64,000 nt of DNA from Streptomyces sp. NBC_00708 (GTDB lineage: Bacteria; Actinomycetota; Actinomycetes; Streptomycetales; Streptomycetaceae), in NCBI GenBank assembly GCA_036226585.1, contig CP108997.1:3224001-3288000 (forward strand). Direction: 5' to 3'. Shown piece after piece: positions 54,672 through 63,414 of the stretch. How positions within the stretch are numbered: the stretch's first letter is position 1; the number at the start of each line of letters is the position of its first letter. The translations under genes were made by a program, and so were the position numbers. The notes beneath the pieces are model-generated. The model saw only the letters and a program-made list of their open reading frames with translations, searched no databases and had not been told where the DNA came from.

Positions 54672-55343
54672 ATGCGTACGCAGGGACAGTGGGGAAGAGG
54701 ACCCCGGCCGCACCCCTGGCGGCCGCCACGCGTGTCCCGTACAGCAGCCGCGCGCGCGTACCTGCGGGCGCGGATCCCCGCCCCTCTTCCCCGCCCGACC
54801 GCCAAACGCACCCTCGACCTGGCCCTCGGTTCGACCCTGCTGCTCCTCGCCTCCCCTTTACTGGCGGCCGCCGCCCTGGCGCTCGCCGTACGGGGCCGCC
54901 CGGTCACGAGGCGCTCCCCACGCGTCGGGCTGCACGGCACGCCCTTCGTCCTGCGCTCGCTGCACACCCGGTGGCTGAAGCTGGACGTGGTTTCGCGCCT
55001 GCACCACGTGGTACGCGGCGAGCTCTCCCTCGTGGGGCCGGCGCCGCTCGCCCCGGGCGACGCGAGGAACGGCGCCGAGGGTGCGCGCCGCTGGCGTCAC
55101 GAACTGAAGCCCGGCCTGACCGGCCTGGCCCAGGTCCGGCACCGCTCCGGGATGCCATGGGACGAGGCAGCGCTGCTGGACCAGCACTACGCGGAGCACC
55201 AAGGACTGCCGCTGGACCTGGCGGTCCTCGCCGAGGCCGTACGCGTACCCCTCCGCGAGGCGGCCCATGCCCTGCGGTGGCGCGGCAAGGCACACCTGAG
55301 CGACACAGATCACCGCCTGCCCGGCTACAGGACGGCGGAATAA
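54672..55343 (+). CDS. Degenerate bacterial sugar transferase (WbaP/PssA-like)
   Basis: A 223-residue protein with one membrane helix (about 50-72). Sugar-transferase landmarks are present in order: AKRTLDLALGSTLLLL, SPRVGLHGTPFVLRSLHT and the end of the catalytic block RGELSLVGPAPLAPGD. PGLTGLAQVR follows. The catalytic DE-LP segment normally before RGE is replaced by LDVVSRLHHVV, so the Asp-Glu pair is lost and phosphoglycosyl transfer is doubtful. ATG 54672 follows AGGCAGG by about 8 bases. It is divergent from dnaK; no other polysaccharide genes are near. Confidence 0.7.
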   Translation: MRTQGQWGRGPRPHPWRPPRVSRTAAARAYLRARIPAPLPRPTAKRTLDLALGSTLLLLASPLLAAAALALAVRGRPVTRRSPRVGLHGTPFVLRSLHTRWLKLDVVSRLHHVVRGELSLVGPAPLAPGDARNGAEGARRWRHELKPGLTGLAQVRHRSGMPWDEAALLDQHYAEHQGLPLDLAVLAEAVRVPLREAAHALRWRGKAHLSDTDHRLPGYRTAE

Positions 55344-55481
55344 GTGGATAGTGTCAGCACAGACTGATTAAGTTACTGCTTAGTAGTAGCGATACTCGTT
55401 GTTCCGGTGCTCACCGGAAGGCGCCGTACTCGCTAGTAGACGCTGGATCGATCCCACCCTCGCAGGCCCGAGGAGCCCCCA

Positions 55482-57749
55482 ATGCAACTCGCCGCGATCA
55501 TCGTGTCGCTGGTGCTGACCGTGGTCGGCGTTGCGCTCATCGCCCGAGCCGTCGCGCAGATCTACCGGTTCGTCACGCTCGGACAGCCGGTTCCGGCCGG
55601 CAGCCGCACCGATGCCGTGAAACAGCGCACGATCACCCTGGCCAAGGAGTTCGTCGGCCACACCAGGATGAACCGATGGGGCATCATCGGCATCGCCCAC
55701 TGGTTCGTCGCCGTCGGCTTCCTGACCCTCGGCCTGACCATCGTCACGGCGTACGGTCAGCTGTTCAAGGCCGACTGGGTCCTCCCCGTCCTCGGCGGCT
55801 GGCTGCCGTACGAGGTGTACACGGAGTTCATCGCGCTCGCGACGACGGTGGGCATCCTGGTCCTCATCGCGATCCGCCAGCTCAACCTGCCCTCCCGGGC
55901 GGGCCGCAAGTCGCGGTTCGCGGGGTCGAAGATGGGCCAGGCGTACTTCGTCGAGGCCGTCATCCTCGTCATCGGTCTCGCGATCATGACGCTGCGCGGC
56001 CTCGAGGGCGCGCTGCATCACGTGGGCGGCTACGAGGCCGCGTACTTCGCCTCGTACCCCCTGGTCGCGGCCTTCAAGGGGCTCAGCCTCGGCACGCTCC
56101 AGAACCTCGTCTACCTGACCGCCATGATCAAGCTCGGCGTCACCATGACCTGGGCGATCACCGTCGGCCTCAACACGAACATGGGTGTCGCCTGGCACCG
56201 CTTCCTGGCCTTCCCGAACATCTGGTTCAAGCGGAACGCCGACGGCGCGGTCGCGCTGGGCGCGCTGCAGCCGATGACCACGGGCGGCAAGGAGATCGAC
56301 TGGGAGGACCCGGCCGACGACGCCGTCTTCGGTGTCTCCCAGGTCGAGCAGTTCTCCTGGAAGGGCATCCTCGACTTCTCCACCTGCACCGAGTGCGGCC
56401 GCTGCCAGTCGCAGTGCCCCGCCTGGAACACCGGCAAGCCGCTCTCGCCGAAGCTCCTGATCATGTCCCTGCGCGACCACGCGCACGCCAAGGCCCCCTA
56501 CCTGCTGGCCGGCGGCGGCAAGGACATGGAGGGCGAGGAGAAGGCGACCGAGGAACAGCTCAAGGACGTTCCCGCGGCCGCCCTCGCGGAGGCCGAGCGC
56601 CCGCTGATCGGCACGGTCGAGGAGAACGGCGTCATCGACCCGGACGTCCTCTGGTCCTGCACCACCTGCGGTGCGTGTGTGGAGCAGTGCCCGGTCGACA
56701 TCGAGCACATCGACCACATCGTCGACATGCGCCGCTACCAGGTGATGATCGAGTCGGCGTTCCCGTCCGAGGCGGGAACCATGCTCAAGAACCTGGAGAA
56801 GAAGGGGAACCCCTGGGGGCTCGCCAAGAAGCAGCGCGTCGAGTGGACCAAGGAGGTCGACTTCGAGGTCCCGATCGTCGGGAAGGACGTCGAGGACCTC
56901 ACCGAGGTCGACTACCTCTACTGGGTCGGCTGCGCCGGCGCCCTGGAGGACCGCGCCAAGAAGACCACCAAGGCCTTCGCGGAGCTGCTGCACATCGCGG
57001 GCGTCAAGTTCGCGATCATGGGCGGCGACGAGAAGTGCACCGGTGACTCGGCCCGCCGCCTCGGCAACGAGCCGCTGTTCCAGCAGCTCGGCGCGGAGAA
57101 CGTCGCGATGCTGAACATGGCCTTCGGCGAGGACGATGAGGACGACTCGACGAAGAAGGCCAAGGCCTCGAAGAAGATCGTCGCGACCTGCCCGCACTGC
57201 TTCAACACGATCGCGAACGAGTACCCGCAGCTCGGCGGCGAGTACGAGGTCATCCACCACACGCAGCTGCTCCAGCACCTCATCGACGAGGGCAAGCTGA
57301 TCCCGGTGACCCCGGTCGAGGGTCTGATCACGTACCACGACCCCTGCTACCTGGGCCGTCACAACAAGATCTACACGCCTCCGCGCGAGATCATCGCGAA
57401 GGTCCCGGGTCTGCGGAACGAGGAGATGCACCGCCACAAGGAACGCGGCTTCTGCTGCGGCGCCGGTGGTGCCCGGATGTGGATGGAGGAGCGGATCGGC
57501 AAGCGCATCAACAACGAGCGTGTCGACGAGGCCCTCGCCCTCAACCCGGACATCGTCTCCACGGCCTGCCCGTTCTGCCTGGTCATGCTGACCGACTCGG
57601 TCAACGGCAAGAAGAACGACGGCAAGGCGAAGGAGTCCATCCAGGTGGTGGACGTGTCCCAGCTGCTGCTCGACTCCGTGAAGACCCCGGCCGACCCGGC
57701 GGGCGAAGCGGAATCGGCGGACGAACCGGAGCCGGAACCGGTGAAGTAG
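55482..57749 (+). CDS. Membrane Fe-S oxidoreductase, EtfD/HdrD-like
   Basis: This 755-residue protein joins an N-terminal membrane domain of about five helices (to about 250) to a soluble domain with two 4Fe-4S ferredoxin motifs (CTECGRCQSQCPAW; CTTCGACVEQCPVD) and two CCG-type cysteine domains (CPHCFNTIANEYP with partner Cys; ERGFCCGAGGARMWM). It is the family of mycobacterial EtfD (Rv0338c), which passes electrons from electron-transfer flavoprotein in fatty-acid oxidation to menaquinone. That role here is by homology only. GAGGAG precedes the ATG by 7 bases. Confidence 0.93.
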   Translation: MQLAAIIVSLVLTVVGVALIARAVAQIYRFVTLGQPVPAGSRTDAVKQRTITLAKEFVGHTRMNRWGIIGIAHWFVAVGFLTLGLTIVTAYGQLFKADWVLPVLGGWLPYEVYTEFIALATTVGILVLIAIRQLNLPSRAGRKSRFAGSKMGQAYFVEAVILVIGLAIMTLRGLEGALHHVGGYEAAYFASYPLVAAFKGLSLGTLQNLVYLTAMIKLGVTMTWAITVGLNTNMGVAWHRFLAFPNIWFKRNADGAVALGALQPMTTGGKEIDWEDPADDAVFGVSQVEQFSWKGILDFSTCTECGRCQSQCPAWNTGKPLSPKLLIMSLRDHAHAKAPYLLAGGGKDMEGEEKATEEQLKDVPAAALAEAERPLIGTVEENGVIDPDVLWSCTTCGACVEQCPVDIEHIDHIVDMRRYQVMIESAFPSEAGTMLKNLEKKGNPWGLAKKQRVEWTKEVDFEVPIVGKDVEDLTEVDYLYWVGCAGALEDRAKKTTKAFAELLHIAGVKFAIMGGDEKCTGDSARRLGNEPLFQQLGAENVAMLNMAFGEDDEDDSTKKAKASKKIVATCPHCFNTIANEYPQLGGEYEVIHHTQLLQHLIDEGKLIPVTPVEGLITYHDPCYLGRHNKIYTPPREIIAKVPGLRNEEMHRHKERGFCCGAGGARMWMEERIGKRINNERVDEALALNPDIVSTACPFCLVMLTDSVNGKKNDGKAKESIQVVDVSQLLLDSVKTPADPAGEAESADEPEPEPVK

Positions 57750-57772
57750 CCGGACCGGCACCACGGCGCGGC

Positions 57773-57813
57773 GAAGCGGTCGGACCTGCCTCGGGGGCAG
57801 GACCGGCCGCTTC
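57773..57813 (+). terminator. Hairpin terminator of the Fe-S oxidoreductase gene
   Basis: Imperfect 18-base arms (start GAAGCGGTCGGACCTGCC, two mismatches) around a short loop, 24 bases past the stop. Confidence 0.7.
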
Positions 57814-57944
57814 CGCGTTCCCCCCGACGGATGCTGGGGACAACCCCCGGGGGTTCCCTTAGGGGATGTCACATCTACGCGTCAAAGGCCGGTACTTCCC
57901 CGGCCCCGGGCCCCCGTAACCGGCGGACCAGGTACGTTCGACGA

Positions 57945-58856
57945 GTGGCTGGATTCAGGATCGGACGCGGCCGGGACAACCGCACCCCGCAGCAAGGGCA
58001 ACAGCAACCGCGGCAGCAGCCGTACGGCAATCAGGCACCACCGCCGCCGTACGGGCAGCAGCAATGGCCGCCGACGGGAGGACAGGGCGCCCCGCACCAA
58101 GCCGCACCGGGCTACCACGACGGCGGCGGCTACCGGGGCGGCGGCCCCGACGAGCCGGAGTACTTCGCCGACCCGTACCCGCAGCAGGGCGGCGGGCACC
58201 ACGGCGACCCGTACGCGAACAACCCCGGCCACACGCAGGCGTTCCGCATCGACGAGGAGCCGTACAGCGACGGCAGCGCCTACCGCGCCGGCCAGGCGCC
58301 CGCCGCGCCCGCGGGCCCGCGCCTGCACTGGAAGCAGCTGCTGAGCGGCATCGTGACGCGCCCCGGCCCGACGTTCTGGCAGATGCGGGACTACCCGGTC
58401 TGGGGCCCGGCCCTGGTCGTGACGTTCCTCTACGGCCTGCTGGCCCTCTTCGGCTTCGACCAGGCGCGCGACGACGCGATCCACGCCCCGGTCTCCAGCG
58501 CCGTCCCCTACGTGATCCTCACGGGCGTCTGCTTCGTGCTCGGCGGCCTGGTCCTGGGCGCGGTCACCCACACACTGGCCCGCCAGCTCGGCGGCGACGG
58601 CGCGTGGCAGCCGACGGTCGGCCTGTCCATGCTGATCATGTCGATCACAGACGTGCCGCGCCTGGTCTTCGCGATGTTCCTGGGCGGCGAGAACTCGCTG
58701 GTCGTCATCCTCGGCTGGGTCACCTGGCTGGCCGCGGCGGCGCTGCTCACCTCGATGGTGAGCAAGTCGCACGACCTGCCGTGGCCGAAGGCGCTGGGCG
58801 CCTCGGCGATCCAGCTGCTGGCGCTGGTGTCGATCCTGAAGCTGGGCACGATCTGA
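57945..58856 (+). CDS. Yip1 family membrane protein
   Basis: A 303-residue membrane protein. The first ~120 residues are cytoplasmic and rich in Gln/Pro/Tyr/Gly (QQGQQQPRQQPYGNQ). The Yip1 domain (about 128-303) has five membrane helices and begins with LSGIVTRPGPTFWQMRDYPVW, the conserved entry motif. GTG 57945 is the only plausible start near the frame opening. Bacterial Yip1 proteins have no agreed function. Confidence 0.87.
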   Translation: MAGFRIGRGRDNRTPQQGQQQPRQQPYGNQAPPPPYGQQQWPPTGGQGAPHQAAPGYHDGGGYRGGGPDEPEYFADPYPQQGGGHHGDPYANNPGHTQAFRIDEEPYSDGSAYRAGQAPAAPAGPRLHWKQLLSGIVTRPGPTFWQMRDYPVWGPALVVTFLYGLLALFGFDQARDDAIHAPVSSAVPYVILTGVCFVLGGLVLGAVTHTLARQLGGDGAWQPTVGLSMLIMSITDVPRLVFAMFLGGENSLVVILGWVTWLAAAALLTSMVSKSHDLPWPKALGASAIQLLALVSILKLGTI

Positions 58857-58877
58857 CGACTGCGCCGTGCGTACGGA

Positions 58878-58906
58878 AAAGGGCCCCGGAATGACCGGGG
58901 CCCTTT
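58878..58906. terminator. Bidirectional terminator
   Basis: AAAGGGCCCCGG, a 5-base loop and CCGGGGCCCTTT lie between the convergent Yip1 and phosphoribosyltransferase genes. The A/T flanks give a U-run in both directions. Confidence 0.9.
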
Positions 58907-58921
58907 CGCATACCTACGCGA

Positions 58922-59422
58922 TCACGCGTCGAGAACCTGCCCGCTGCGGCGCACGACGGGCTTCTCCACGCTCCACGGGAAGTTGATCCAGTTGTCGGTC
59001 TTCTTCCACACGTATTCGCATTTCACGAGCGAGTGGGACTTCTCGTAGATGACCGCGGACCGCACCTCGGCCACATGGTCGACGCAGAAGTCGCGGACCA
59101 GCTTCAGCGTCTTCCCGGTGTCGGCGACATCGTCGGCGATCAGGACCTTCTTGTCCGAGAAGTCGATGACGTTGGGCACGGGCGCCAGCATGACGGGCAT
59201 TTCCAGCGTGGTGCCCACGCCGGTGTAGAACTCCACGTTCACCAGGTGGATGTTCTTGCAGTCCAGCGCGTACGCCAGACCGCCCGCGACGAACACCCCG
59301 CCGCGCGCGATGCTCAGCACCACGTCCGGCTCGAACCCGTCGTCGGCCACGGCCTGCGCCAGCTCGCGTACGGCGTGCCCGAAGCCGTCGTACGTCAGGT
59401 TCTCCCGCACATCGTCAGTCAT
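58922..59422 (-). CDS. Type I phosphoribosyltransferase
   Basis: A 166-residue enzyme of the hypoxanthine/xanthine phosphoribosyltransferase type. The PRPP motif is VLIADDVADTGKTL (about 91-105). SIARGGVFVAGGLAYAL supplies the pyrophosphate loop. The hood is short and the base specificity cannot be read from sequence; xanthine or guanine salvage is likely. The next gene on the strand upstream is dcd, 7 bases away, so nucleotide-metabolism genes share a transcript. Confidence 0.93.
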   Translation of the reverse strand: MTDDVRENLTYDGFGHAVRELAQAVADDGFEPDVVLSIARGGVFVAGGLAYALDCKNIHLVNVEFYTGVGTTLEMPVMLAPVPNVIDFSDKKVLIADDVADTGKTLKLVRDFCVDHVAEVRSAVIYEKSHSLVKCEYVWKKTDNWINFPWSVEKPVVRRSGQVLDA

Positions 59423-59429
59423 CGGGCCC

Positions 59430-60005
59430 TCACACCTGCGTCCGGTGGAAATTCATGAAGGAGCGCGACGCGGTCGGACCGCGCTGTCCCTGATAACGCG
59501 ACCCGTACCGCTCGGAGCCGTAAGGGAACTCCGACGGAGAGCTCAGCCGGAACATGCACAGCTGGCCGATCCTCATACCCGGCCACAGCTTTATCGGCAG
59601 CGTCGCCAGATTCGACAGCTCCAGGGTCACGTGCCCGGAGAAACCGGGGTCGATGAACCCGGCGGTGGAATGCGTGACCAGCCCGAGGCGGCCGAGGGAA
59701 CTCTTGCCCTCCAGCCGCGAGGCGAGATCGTCGGGCAGTGAGATGACCTCGTACGTCGACGCCAGCACGAACTCCCCGGGGTGCAGGATGAACGCGTCAT
59801 CCCCCTCCGGTTCGACGGTGCGGGTCAGATCCACCTGCTCGACGGCCGGGTCGATGTGCGGATAGCGGTGGTTCTCGAACACCCGGAAGTAGCGGTCGAG
59901 CCGCACATCGATGCTCGAGGGCTGCACCATCGACACGTCGAATGGATCAATACGTACGCGTCCGGCGTCGATCTCGGCGCGGATGTCCTTGTCTGAGAGA
60001 AGCAC
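59430..60005 (-). CDS. dcd: dCTP deaminase
   Basis: It deaminates dCTP on the route to dTTP. The 191-residue protein starts at GTG 60005 ([12 protein letters not shown]). It has [17 protein letters not shown] and the active-site Glu block [32 protein letters not shown] is split over two strands. The C-terminal [11 protein letters not shown] tail is as in family members. It is 7 bases upstream of the phosphoribosyltransferase gene, so the two are probably co-transcribed. Confidence 0.96.
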   Translation of the reverse strand: MLLSDKDIRAEIDAGRVRIDPFDVSMVQPSSIDVRLDRYFRVFENHRYPHIDPAVEQVDLTRTVEPEGDDAFILHPGEFVLASTYEVISLPDDLASRLEGKSSLGRLGLVTHSTAGFIDPGFSGHVTLELSNLATLPIKLWPGMRIGQLCMFRLSSPSEFPYGSERYGSRYQGQRGPTASRSFMNFHRTQV

Positions 60006-60076
60006 CCACCGAGGATACGCAGAACGCGCGGACCCGCCCTCATCGGGCCGCCCCGCGCGCCTGTCACCACCGCTCC

Positions 60077-60250
60077 CTACCGCTGCTCGAACACCACGGG
60101 CACGGCATGCCGCAACCGGGCGCAGCGAGGACACCGGATGAGCCGCCCGGGGCCGATCCGCCCGGCCCCGAGCTGCTGCATCGGAAACGAGGTGGTTGCG
60201 AAAACGTGCCCTTCGGCACAGCGGACGACGGTGCGCTCCATGGAGTCCAT
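60077..60250 (-). CDS. Small zinc-ribbon-like protein
   Basis: A 57-residue basic protein. It starts [17 protein letters not shown] and ends [18 protein letters not shown]. The pairs Cys11-x3-His and CPRC (40-43) with a nearby His form a likely zinc ribbon. AAGGGA lies 4 bases before the ATG. A shorter version starting at the second ATG (60241) has 54 residues. It lies upstream of dcd on the same strand. Function unknown; size and Cys layout suggest a nucleic-acid or protein-binding module. Confidence 0.7.
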   Translation of the reverse strand: MDSMERTVVRCAEGHVFATTSFPMQQLGAGRIGPGRLIRCPRCARLRHAVPVVFEQR

Positions 60251-60475
60251 CAAGTCCCTTCCCCATCAAGCCGTGGACGAGACCGCCACATTAGGGGATG
60301 AACAGGACGCCACTCCACGCGGCACTCCGACCACCCACGCTACGCCCCCAACTCCCGCCCCCGACAACCGCATCACCCTCCGCACACGCTCTCGCTCCCG
60401 GCCGACTCCGCGACGGGATCACGATGGGGTAAGGTGTGTCACGATGCACCGCTGGAGACAGCGGCTGACATTTTC

Positions 60476-60546
60476 GCGGGTGTAGTTTAATGGTAGAACA
60501 TGAGCTTCCCAAGCTCAGAGCGCGAGTTCGATTCTCGTCACCCGCT
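60476..60546 (+). tRNA. tRNA-Gly (anticodon CCC)
   Basis: A 71-nt cloverleaf. Acceptor GCGGGTG pairs with CACCCGC. The D arm is TAGTTTAATGGTAGA. The anticodon stem TGAGC/GCTCA holds loop TTCCCAA with anticodon CCC. The T arm carries GTTCGATTC. CCA is not encoded. A strong hairpin follows. Its 3' half is the target site of the decayed element to the right. Confidence 0.95.
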
Positions 60547-60551
60547 CTTCC

Positions 60552-60584
60552 ACTAACCCCCAGGTCATCGACCTGGGGGTTAGT
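60552..60584 (+). terminator. tRNA-Gly terminator
   Basis: Perfect 15-base arms ACTAACCCCCAGGTC and complement with loop ATC, 6 bases past the tRNA, followed by a T-rich stretch. Confidence 0.85.
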
Positions 60585-60814
60585 CGTTGTCTTGACCTCT
60601 CTAAAAGCGCCTCGCACCACTTGCCCCCTTTCCGATGCACTCGCGGTCGCTCCTTGTCCGGCCTCGGGATCGCGCACATACCCGCAGTTTTGTCGGCGAC
60701 ATGGGTGACAGGGCGCGGGCGATGGTGCTGGAACTTGATGCGTACCGAAGCGAGTTGGTTCGCTAGTGCTCTCGCATGCCGGGTTCGTACGCATAAGCCA
60801 AGGGTGTCGCGCGG

Positions 60815-61681
60815 CAGGCCCTCGTCCGAGCTCGGCAGAACGCCGGGCAGTTCGAGGGCAGGTCGTCCCTGCGTTCATTGGTGTACCGAATCGCCACCAA
60901 CGTGTGTCTGGACGCCTTGGCCGCCGGGAGGTGGCGTGCGCCGCCTATGGACCTGCCCCGGGCCGCCGGGCGGCGCCGTGCCGCCAGAGGCGCCGGAGGA
61001 CGGCGTACTGTGGATCGGCCCTTGCCCGGTGGCGATCCGGGAGCCTCCGTGACGACTGGTGAGTCGGTGCGGCCGGCGTTCGTCGCTGCGCTCCAGCACC
61101 TGCCGCCCAAGCAGCGGGCCACGTTGCTCCTGCGGGACGTACTCGGCTTCTCGGCGCGCGAGGTCGCCGGCCTCCACGGCTGCACCCTCGCCTCCGCCAA
61201 CAGCGCTTAGCAGCGGGCCCGCGCCACTCCGGCCGACCGCCGGGACAGGGCCGGCGAACTCGGCCTCCCGGCGTCCGGCGGCGCCCAGCAGGTCCTGGCC
61301 AAGCGGTACGCCACGGCGTTCTGCCCCGTACGACATGGAGGAGCTGGGATTGCTGCTCCACGTCGACGCCGCGCTGTCCCTGCCGCCGCATGCGAAGTGG
61401 ATGCATGGAGTGCCGACATCGAATCCTGGCCGACCTGCCCAGCCATCGGCTGCCGCGGATCACGACTCGTCCCGACCGTGGCGAACGGCTCCCCCGCCTT
61501 CGGCCAGTACCTGTCCCGTACGGATGGGACCTGCTACGAGCCCTGGGCTCTCCAAGTCCTCGAGTTCTCCGGCGACTGCATCGCTCGCATCACGGCATTC
61601 CGTGACGCCGCGCTCCTCTTTCCTCTGTTCGGCCTGCCGGGATACCCGAGCGGTGAAGCATGCCTCGGCGTCCCGGCCTGA
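60815..61681 (+). pseudogene. SigJ/ECF41-like sigma factor pseudogene (SnoaL-type C-terminus)
   Basis: Pieces of one ECF sigma factor lie in several frames. Region 2 survives as FEGRSSLRSLVYRIATNVCLDAL. A middle block continues in another frame (VPPEAPEDGVLWIGPCPVAI). Region 4 has LQHLPPKQRATLLLRDVLGF and breaks at a TAG (61208-61210) within SANSA. The SnoaL-like end resumes at about 61430 (SPAFGQYLSRTDGTCYEPWAL, PLFGLPGYP). The N-terminus of region 2 is missing. At least three frameshifts or stops make it non-functional. Confidence 0.85.
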
Positions 61682-61897
61682 TCACTTGGCGCTGTCCTCG
61701 GCGAGAGTGTGGGCGACGAGGGCATTTGCATGGCCGTGGCCGAGTTCATGCTCGGACTTGAGCCAGCCGACCAGCTCCATGTGCTTGGTGAGCGGGGAGG
61801 AACGGATGAGCTCCTTCCACTCGGCGATCGGACGGCCGTACTTCTTCTCGATGGACGGGAAGTAGCTGGCAGGGCCCTTCACGACGTTGTCGGTCAT
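61682..61897 (-). CDS. DUF4287 domain protein
   Basis: A 71-residue protein with the DUF4287 sequence KGPASYFPSIEKKYGRPI and SPLTKHMELVGWL, ending with EHELGHGHANALVAHTL. This small helical family is common in actinobacteria, often next to transporters or hydrolases, with no known function. GGAG lies 5 bases before the ATG. It overlaps the end of the sigma pseudogene by none and lies between it and the DUF998 gene. Confidence 0.85.
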   Translation of the reverse strand: MTDNVVKGPASYFPSIEKKYGRPIAEWKELIRSSPLTKHMELVGWLKSEHELGHGHANALVAHTLAEDSAK

Positions 61898-61954
61898 GGA
61901 TGCTCCGTTTCGTATCGTGATCATCTTGGTGGTACCGGTGAGAACGGCGTTTGG

Positions 61955-62623
61955 CTAGTGGTCGCCCGGAGCGTCGGCCAGCCGCGCCGTCACCGCGCTC
62001 AGCCACAGGAGACCGAGGCCGGCACCGGCGGTGAACGCGAGAACCGACGCGGCCGAGCCCATGAACCCGGCGAGGACAGCCACGGGTACGACCCGCGACG
62101 CCACGGCCCAGCCCCGAAGACCCCGGGCGGCAAGCGGGCGAGCCAGAACGGCGAACGCCGCACACAGAGCGAGGTAGCCGATCATTCCGGCGCCCATGTG
62201 GACCGCACCGTGCCCACTCATCACCGTCGCGTCCGGGGAGCCTGCCGGGAACCCCGCACCGGCGTCGGCCGGGAAGGCGGCAGCGGCCCAGAAGGAGAGG
62301 CCGAACACGCCGACCAGAGACGGTGCCCACTTCCCGGCAGGACCGCTGCGCAGAGTCCGCCGCAGTCCGGCCGCGCCGACGATCAGCAGCGCTCCGGTGA
62401 ACACGAAACTCAACGTCTGAACCCAGCCAGCCCCACCCAGAGCGAGTTGGCTGATCGCGTTCCGGGTGAAGCGAAAGCCGTCGCGCGTGAGGCCCTGGGC
62501 GAGTCCGGCCGCGAGGAACAGCGGACCTGCCACCACACCACCGGCCGTGAGCCACCGCGCCGCGGATCGCTGAGTGGTGGCTACGGGGTGGATGGGGACG
62601 GGTGGGGTGAATGTGTCGGCCAT
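61955..62623 (-). CDS. DUF998 membrane protein
   Basis: A 222-residue membrane protein with about six helices. The DUF998 hallmark FTRNAISQLALGGAGW lies after helix 1. GHGAVHMGAGMIGYLAL and LAARGLRGWAVASRVV follow. Function unknown; members are often linked to ECF sigma factors with SnoaL tails, which fits the pseudogene nearby. It is divergent from the toxin-antitoxin genes. The DUF4287 gene lies 57 bases downstream. Confidence 0.87.
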   Translation of the reverse strand: MADTFTPPVPIHPVATTQRSAARWLTAGGVVAGPLFLAAGLAQGLTRDGFRFTRNAISQLALGGAGWVQTLSFVFTGALLIVGAAGLRRTLRSGPAGKWAPSLVGVFGLSFWAAAAFPADAGAGFPAGSPDATVMSGHGAVHMGAGMIGYLALCAAFAVLARPLAARGLRGWAVASRVVPVAVLAGFMGSAASVLAFTAGAGLGLLWLSAVTARLADAPGDH

Positions 62624-62689
62624 GGCGTGCCTTCCTCGTGCGCCGTGTCACCCATATGACCGACGTCAAGAAACAAAGTGATCGCCCTC

Positions 62690-62715
62690 CCGCATGTGAC
62701 CTGGGCCACATGCGG
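62690..62715. promoter_or_regulatory. 26-base near-palindrome upstream of toxin-antitoxin genes
   Basis: CCGCATGTGACC-TG-GGCCACATGCGG has 12-base arms with one mismatch. It lies 61 bases before the RHH antitoxin start in the DUF998/antitoxin divergent region. It could be the RHH autoregulatory operator (inference). Confidence 0.55.
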
Positions 62716-62776
62716 AAGCCCGTGTCGGCTCCAGGAGTCACGCCCCCTCCCGCGCATACTCCAGCATGCTTGACGT

Positions 62777-63025
62777 ATGTCCTCAACGACTCGCATCACC
62801 GTCACGCTCCCCAGCGACCAGGTGGCGGAGCTCCGCAAGCTCACGGACAACGTCTCCGGCTACGTGGCGGAGGCCGTGGCCCGCCAGATCCGGCACCAGC
62901 TTCTGGGCGACGACCTTCGTCGGCACGAGGAAGAACAGGGGGACTTCAGCGACGAGGAACTCGCCGAGGCCCGTGCGAAGATCTTCGGCTCCGCCGTCTC
63001 CCCCAAGGATGCGGACGCCGCGTGA
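62777..63025 (+). CDS. Ribbon-helix-helix antitoxin
   Basis: An 82-residue protein with an RHH (CopG-like) N-terminus: strand TRITVTLPSDQVAEL, then helices NVSGYVAEAVARQI. An acidic C-terminal tail (EEEQGDFSDEELAEARAKIF) would wrap a toxin. Its TGA overlaps the GTG of the PIN-like gene by 4 bases, the standard antitoxin-toxin order. No clear ribosome site precedes the ATG; a leaderless message is possible. The antitoxin looks intact. Confidence 0.87.
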   Translation: MSSTTRITVTLPSDQVAELRKLTDNVSGYVAEAVARQIRHQLLGDDLRRHEEEQGDFSDEELAEARAKIFGSAVSPKDADAA

Positions 63026-63414
63026 GTAAGCGCGTCGAAACCGTTGTTCTGGACTCGGAAGAGCTCTCCGCCTGGACCGCGCAGGATCGCAAGCTGCTCG
63101 CGATGCTTCAGGTCTTCCACGCCATGGGAGCCGATCTGGTGATCGGGGCCAACACCATCGTGGAAGTCAGCCACTCCCGTACCAACATGCCCCGCCTGAA
63201 CGGGGCTCTGTCCCGCGCCAAGGTGGAGCCGGTCACCGAACAGGCGGCGAAAGCGGCAGCGGAGCTGCTCAAAGGCGCCGGACTGCACGGGGACAAGTAC
63301 GCCATCGTCCCCCTCCGACCAGTCGGCCCGCCCGGAGCCCATGTCGCGCTGCCAGCTCTCATGCCACAGCGAAATCGCAGGTCAGACCCCCTCCAACAAC
63401 GTAAGCACCGTTGA
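63022..63414 (+). pseudogene. PIN-like toxin, decayed at the C-terminus
   Basis: A 130-residue frame from a GTG coupled to the antitoxin. The N-terminal two-thirds is PIN-like: the first acidic residue in VVLDSEELSAWT, the second in ANTIVEVSHSR, and then RLNGALSRAKVEPVTEQA. After GLHGDKYAI, where PIN toxins have an Asp and a final strand-helix part, the sequence becomes unrelated VPLRPVGPPGAHV. The third catalytic Asp is lost, apparently by a frameshift plus substitution, and the frame ends directly at the attR copy. Probably inactive. Confidence 0.75.

Noticed and set aside
55380..57872. 830-codon leftward frame opposite the Fe-S oxidoreductase
   Set aside because: Antisense shadow; the + strand frame has clear ferredoxin motifs.
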